Origin: Treponema sp.
GTDB taxonomy: Bacteria; Spirochaetota; Spirochaetia; Treponematales; Treponemataceae
DNA length: 45,064 nt
Direction: 5' to 3'
NCBI GenBank assembly: GCA_017619795.1
Contig: JAFZRP010000026.1
Coordinates: 1 to 45,064, forward strand
In this document: one piece after another, positions 42,364-45,064 of the stretch
Layout of the letters: each line of letters begins with the position of its first letter
How positions within the stretch are numbered: position 1 is the stretch's first letter
The notes under the pieces: model-generated
The model's database searches: none
What the model saw: only the letters and a program-made list of their open reading frames with translations
What the model was told of the DNA's origin: nothing
Program-made: the position numbers and the translations under genes

Positions 42364-43488
42364 CTATTTTCCTATGAGAACCAGCGAGAATATTACGCCC
42401 ATCACCGCCAGCAAGATATTTGGAATCCAGATGCACAGGAAGGAATCGAGGTGAACACGGGTAACGAGCAGCTGCCCCGAAATCTGCATTGCCCAATACA
42501 GAACACAAATGATTATACCAATGAAAAGTCCCATTGTAAGACCGTTATGCTTTCCGAATAAAAAGGCAATTGAAAAAGCAAGGAAGGCAAAAAAGATTGA
42601 ACCGAACGGAATTGCAAACTTTTTGTAATACTCCATTCGCCAGGTATTCAGCCTTATTTTATCTATATCCGGCTTAAGCTCCATAGAGTGGATTTCTTTC
42701 CGCAAGTCTATGAAGGTCATTTCACGCGGATTTTTTCCATATTTTCCGGTAAAGGTAGAATCAAAAATATTAAGTATTGTTCGCTCCGACTTCATAACGT
42801 CGTACGTTTTTCTGACATGGTTCTTAAAGGTTGTTACAAAGGTATTGCTCATATCGAGCTGAAGGAGAACACCTTCGTTTTTAGCACCGGTGAGTTTTGA
42901 AGCACCGGCAACAATTATAGATTCTTCATCCTTTTTTGCTTCGCTAAAGAAGATGATGTCAGAAACATTATCACCATCAACATTGCCAATTACAACTGTA
43001 CTGTCGCCAATCTGCTTAACGCTGTCCGGTTCAAGTACGACGGTCGGATTAGAGTGAAGGATTTTTCTATATAACTGATTATATTTTATTGTTCCAAGTG
43101 GAAGAAGATAGTCATTTACAAAAAAAGAAACAAGAGAAATTGCCATTCCCAGAATCATAACTGGAACTAAAATTGACCTGAAGCTGAAGCCCGATGCCCT
43201 GAAAATAAGGATTTCATTATCGCTGGCCATTCGTCCAAGGCACATTAAAAAGCCAACGAGGGTTGCAAAAGGTGCAGACTGCGCTATGATTGCGGGCAGA
43301 CTGTAAATCATAATCTTTACTACATCGTTGAACGGAGCGCGTTTGGCAAGCATATCTTCTCCAATAAGAAGAATCTGGTTTGCGAAAAATACAACAAACA
43401 GGAAGGCAAAGCAAATCATAAAGTAATAGAAAAGCTCCCTGTAGAGATATTTAATAAGTATGTTTCGCCCCAAACGCTTTGTAAACAT
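42364..43488 (-). CDS. LptF/LptG-family permease (first copy)
   Basis: About 374 residues from ATG 43488, whose first base is the last base of the dut stop codon (TGATG); AGGAG is 10 bases upstream. An in-frame TTG at 43497 is less likely. Same plan as the neighbour: membrane helices at about 12-35, 45-70, 95-120, a beta domain (about 125-265), then three helices. Features are LIKYLYRELFYYFMICF at the N-terminus and NTWRMEYYKKFAIPFGSIFFAFLAFSIAF before the last helices. It should form a heterodimer with the 41270-42346 product. Confidence 0.88.
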   Translation of the reverse strand: MFTKRLGRNILIKYLYRELFYYFMICFAFLFVVFFANQILLIGEDMLAKRAPFNDVVKIMIYSLPAIIAQSAPFATLVGFLMCLGRMASDNEILIFRASGFSFRSILVPVMILGMAISLVSFFVNDYLLPLGTIKYNQLYRKILHSNPTVVLEPDSVKQIGDSTVVIGNVDGDNVSDIIFFSEAKKDEESIIVAGASKLTGAKNEGVLLQLDMSNTFVTTFKNHVRKTYDVMKSERTILNIFDSTFTGKYGKNPREMTFIDLRKEIHSMELKPDIDKIRLNTWRMEYYKKFAIPFGSIFFAFLAFSIAFLFGKHNGLTMGLFIGIIICVLYWAMQISGQLLVTRVHLDSFLCIWIPNILLAVMGVIFSLVLIGK

Positions 43489-43934
43489 CAGCTGCAAACT
43501 CCTGTTGAACCAAAGCCACCTGTTCCGCGCTCTGTTTCGGACAAGGAAGCTGCCGGTACAAAAACGGCCTGTGTAACTGGTGCAATTATAATCTGCGCGA
43601 TGCGGTCTTTATCATGTACGGTAAAGGTTTCATTTCCAAGATTGATGAGGATTACACGGAGCTCGCCGCGATAATCGCTGTCTATTGTGCCGGGAGTGTT
43701 CAATACTGTTACACCGTTTTTAGCGGCGAGTCCTGAACGAGGGCGCACCTGGATTTCGTAGCCTTCTGGGATTTCAAAGAAAAGCCCGGTGGGAATCATT
43801 GCGGATTTTCCGACTACAATTTCAATGTCGGAATCAATATGAGCGCAGACATCGGCTCCTGCGGCACCTGCAGTTTTATACTCAGGGATTACGGCGCCTT
43901 CTGATGCAACGCACTTTACGTTTACTTTTGTCAT
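43488..43934 (-). CDS. dut: dUTP diphosphatase
   Basis: 148 residues from ATG 43934. It hydrolyses dUTP to dUMP, preventing uracil in DNA. All five motifs of trimeric dUTPases are visible: AGADVCA, PRSGLAAKNG, GTIDSDYRG, RIAQIIIAP and the C-terminal RGTGGFGSTG that closes over the substrate. The ATG at 43934 is preferred to one at 43982 because the extension lies inside a terminator hairpin and adds no family sequence. TATAAT is 9 bases upstream and there is no ribosome site, so the mRNA is nearly leaderless. Confidence 0.95.
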   Translation of the reverse strand: MTKVNVKCVASEGAVIPEYKTAGAAGADVCAHIDSDIEIVVGKSAMIPTGLFFEIPEGYEIQVRPRSGLAAKNGVTVLNTPGTIDSDYRGELRVILINLGNETFTVHDKDRIAQIIIAPVTQAVFVPAASLSETERGTGGFGSTGVCS

Positions 43935-43943
43935 AGCGAAATA

Positions 43944-43972
43944 ATTATAGCAAAAAAAAACGCAGTCTACAA
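43944..43972 (-). promoter_or_regulatory. dut operon promoter
   Basis: TTGTAG (43972-43967, minus strand), 17-base spacer, TATAAT (43949-43944). The -35 box falls in the loop and downstream arm of the terminator hairpin at 43952-43980. Confidence 0.55.
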
Positions 43973-43980
43973 CAGACTGC
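43952..43980 (-). terminator. terminator between pnp and dut
   Basis: GCAGTCT and AGACTGC form a 7-bp stem with loop ACAAC (plus strand); on the minus strand nine T follow after a G. It ends transcripts from the pnp side just before the dut start. Confidence 0.85.
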
Positions 43981-44016
43981 ATTTATATGCATGGAAAACA
44001 CTATTTAAACTTATAC

Positions 44017-44171
44017 AAAAAAAATAGCTTCCAGTCGAGTTCCGCCTTTCAAAACCGCACGCTAGCGTGCTACACGCTGATGTACCTTGTAATTATATAC
44101 GTTTGCCGCTTAAGCGGCAGCACATCAGAGTGTTTTTGAAAGCCGTCCCTCTCCCTCGCGCTATTTTTTTT
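44017..44171. repeat. 155-bp compound foldback element after pnp
   Basis: Outer 12-bp perfect stem AAAAAAAATAGC (44017-44028) with GCTATTTTTTTT (44160-44171). Inside: CTTTCAAAAC (44046-44055) with GTTTTTGAAAG (44132-44142, one bulge); palindrome GCACGCTAGCGTGC (44057-44070); CACGCTGATGT (44073-44083) with ACATCAGAGTG (44122-44132); palindrome GCCGCTTAAGCGGC (44105-44118). It is bounded by A8 and T8, so it can terminate both ways. No coding potential is evident. G+C rises in the palindromes. Confidence 0.8.
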
Positions 44172-44172
44172 C

Positions 44173-44193
44173 AATCACTTTATAAAAGTGATT
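44173..44193. repeat. perfect hairpin directly after pnp
   Basis: AATCACTTT, loop ATA, AAAGTGATT: a 9-bp perfect stem 28 bases beyond the pnp stop. No T-run follows on the minus strand, so it may protect or process the pnp 3' end and not terminate. Confidence 0.6.
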
Positions 44194-44221
44194 TCCATCC
44201 CTATATACTCTGCTTAAGTTT

Positions 44222-45064
44222 TTAGCCTTCCAAAGCATCAATATAAGACAGATTCAAGCGGCCCTGTTTGTCTACTTCGAGCAGCTTAACTGGGATTACC
44301 TGGCCTTCGGTGAGGACGTCGGTTACCTTGTTTACGCGCTGCTTTGAGAGCTTGGAAATGTGGCAGAGGCCTTCTTTTCCTGGGAGGATTTCTACGAAGG
44401 CGCCAAAGTCCATAATGCGCTTTACAGTTCCCTGGTAGATTGTTCCTACTTCTGGATCTTCTGTAATGCCCTTTACAGCCTTCTTTGCTGCTTCAGCATT
44501 GATTCCGTTCTTTGAGTAGATTGTTACAGTTCCATCGTCTTCTGTATTGATTGTTACATCATACTGAGAGCAGAGTGCCTTAACGTTCTTTCCGCCAGGT
44601 CCGATGAGGGCGCCAATCTTGTCTACAGGAATCTTCATTGTGAGGATCTGTGGAGCATTCTTAGCGAGTGGAGCCGGCTTGTCGATGCATTTTTCCATGA
44701 TAGAAAGAATGTGGAGACGCCCCTGACGAGCCTGTTCCATAGCCTTCTTCATGATTTCTGTTGTTACACCGGCAATCTTAATATCCATCTGGAAGCCTGT
44801 AATACCGTCTTTTGTTCCGGCTACCTTAAAGTCCATATCACCAAGGTGGTCTTCTTCACCAAGGATATCAGAAAGAATCTTATAACGTCCGTATGGGTTA
44901 TCTCCCTCTGGTTCTGTGATAAGACCCATAGCAATACCTGCTACCATCTTCTTCATTGGAACACCGGCAGCGAGCATACAGAGTGTACCACCACAAGTAG
45001 AAGCCTGAGATGAAGAACCGTTAGATTCCATGATTTCAGATACTACGCGGATTGTGTATGGGAA
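44222..45064 (-). CDS. pnp: polyribonucleotide nucleotidyltransferase, C-terminal part (5' end outside window)
   Basis: About 280 codons of the 3' part; the frame continues beyond the window, and the first visible residues are [22 protein letters not shown]. This segment is the end of the second RNase PH domain, including [20 protein letters not shown] and [20 protein letters not shown] with the catalytic Asp pair. A KH domain follows ([16 protein letters not shown]), then an S1 domain ([28 protein letters not shown]). The enzyme degrades RNA 3' to 5' with phosphate, in the degradosome or alone. The C-terminus stops soon after S1 (YIDALEG), without a long tail. Confidence 0.96.
   Translation of the reverse strand, partial: FPYTIRVVSEIMESNGSSSQASTCGGTLCMLAAGVPMKKMVAGIAMGLITEPEGDNPYGRYKILSDILGEEDHLGDMDFKVAGTKDGITGFQMDIKIAGVTTEIMKKAMEQARQGRLHILSIMEKCIDKPAPLAKNAPQILTMKIPVDKIGALIGPGGKNVKALCSQYDVTINTEDDGTVTIYSKNGINAEAAKKAVKGITEDPEVGTIYQGTVKRIMDFGAFVEILPGKEGLCHISKLSKQRVNKVTDVLTEGQVIPVKLLEVDKQGRLNLSYIDALEG

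Overview
The window looks like a stretch of spirochaete chromosome, most likely a gut- or rumen-type Treponema. The basis is low-to-moderate G+C, the protein flavours (LptF/LptG-type permeases, BMP-type nucleoside-binding lipoprotein, secreted serpin, SpoIIE-type phosphatase, GGGtGRT/NifU-like pair, YesM/YesN regulation) and the overall gene style. The genus is an inference from protein character, not from a marker gene. Nearly all the sequence is coding and most genes lie on the minus strand. I see no tRNA, rRNA, CRISPR array, insertion sequence or prophage.

Layout. 1-1554 (-): truncated GGGtGRT protein and a NifU-like Fe-S scaffold. 1683-3053 (+): membrane SpoIIE/PP2C phosphatase. 3129-5446 (-): argG and a PAP2 phosphatase. 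5552-6307 (+): PlsC-type acyltransferase. 6282-11622 (-): nadE, pncB, a solitary D12-class adenine methylase, udp and a secreted beta-helix protein. 11708-14107 (-): membrane HD-GYP protein with an unusual duplicated C-terminal beta domain. 14196-15182 (-): ohrR and a Cys-type glutathione peroxidase under a perfect 22-bp palindrome. 15290-16453 (+): secreted serpin. 16459-21016 (-): NADP-isocitrate dehydrogenase, an aconitase-family hydratase and a Gfo/Idh/MocA oxidoreductase. 21087-22859 (-): lipoprotein.

22985-31896 is the most integrated system. A membrane-anchored periplasmic sugar-binding protein, a YesM-type histidine kinase and a YesN-type response regulator (+) converge on a four-gene sugar ABC transporter (-) resembling E. 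coli YtfQ-YtfR-YtfT-YjfF (galactofuranose). The transporter promoter carries three GGAATT direct repeats at 21- and 22-bp spacing, ending in the -35 box, as expected for an AraC-type activator. The two operons overlap tail to tail, and the transporter's terminator hairpin lies inside the regulator's last codons.

32131-37307 (-) is a second ABC system, a BMP-family nucleoside importer: lipoprotein, then a 373-base spacer full of terminators and repeats, then ATPase and two permeases. 37356-43934 (-) is a tightly packed housekeeping run transcribed dut, two LptF/LptG-type permeases, tgt, HEAT-repeat protein, zinc-ribbon protein, murI. The window ends in the 3' part of pnp (-), followed by a large foldback element.

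Recurring DNA-level features: several genes lack a Shine-Dalgarno site and have a -10 box exactly 6 nt before the start codon, which suggests leaderless mRNAs. Long A8...T8-bounded foldback elements and degenerate tandem repeats (a CTATTCC heptamer and a 14-15-bp unit) sit in the few intergenic gaps.
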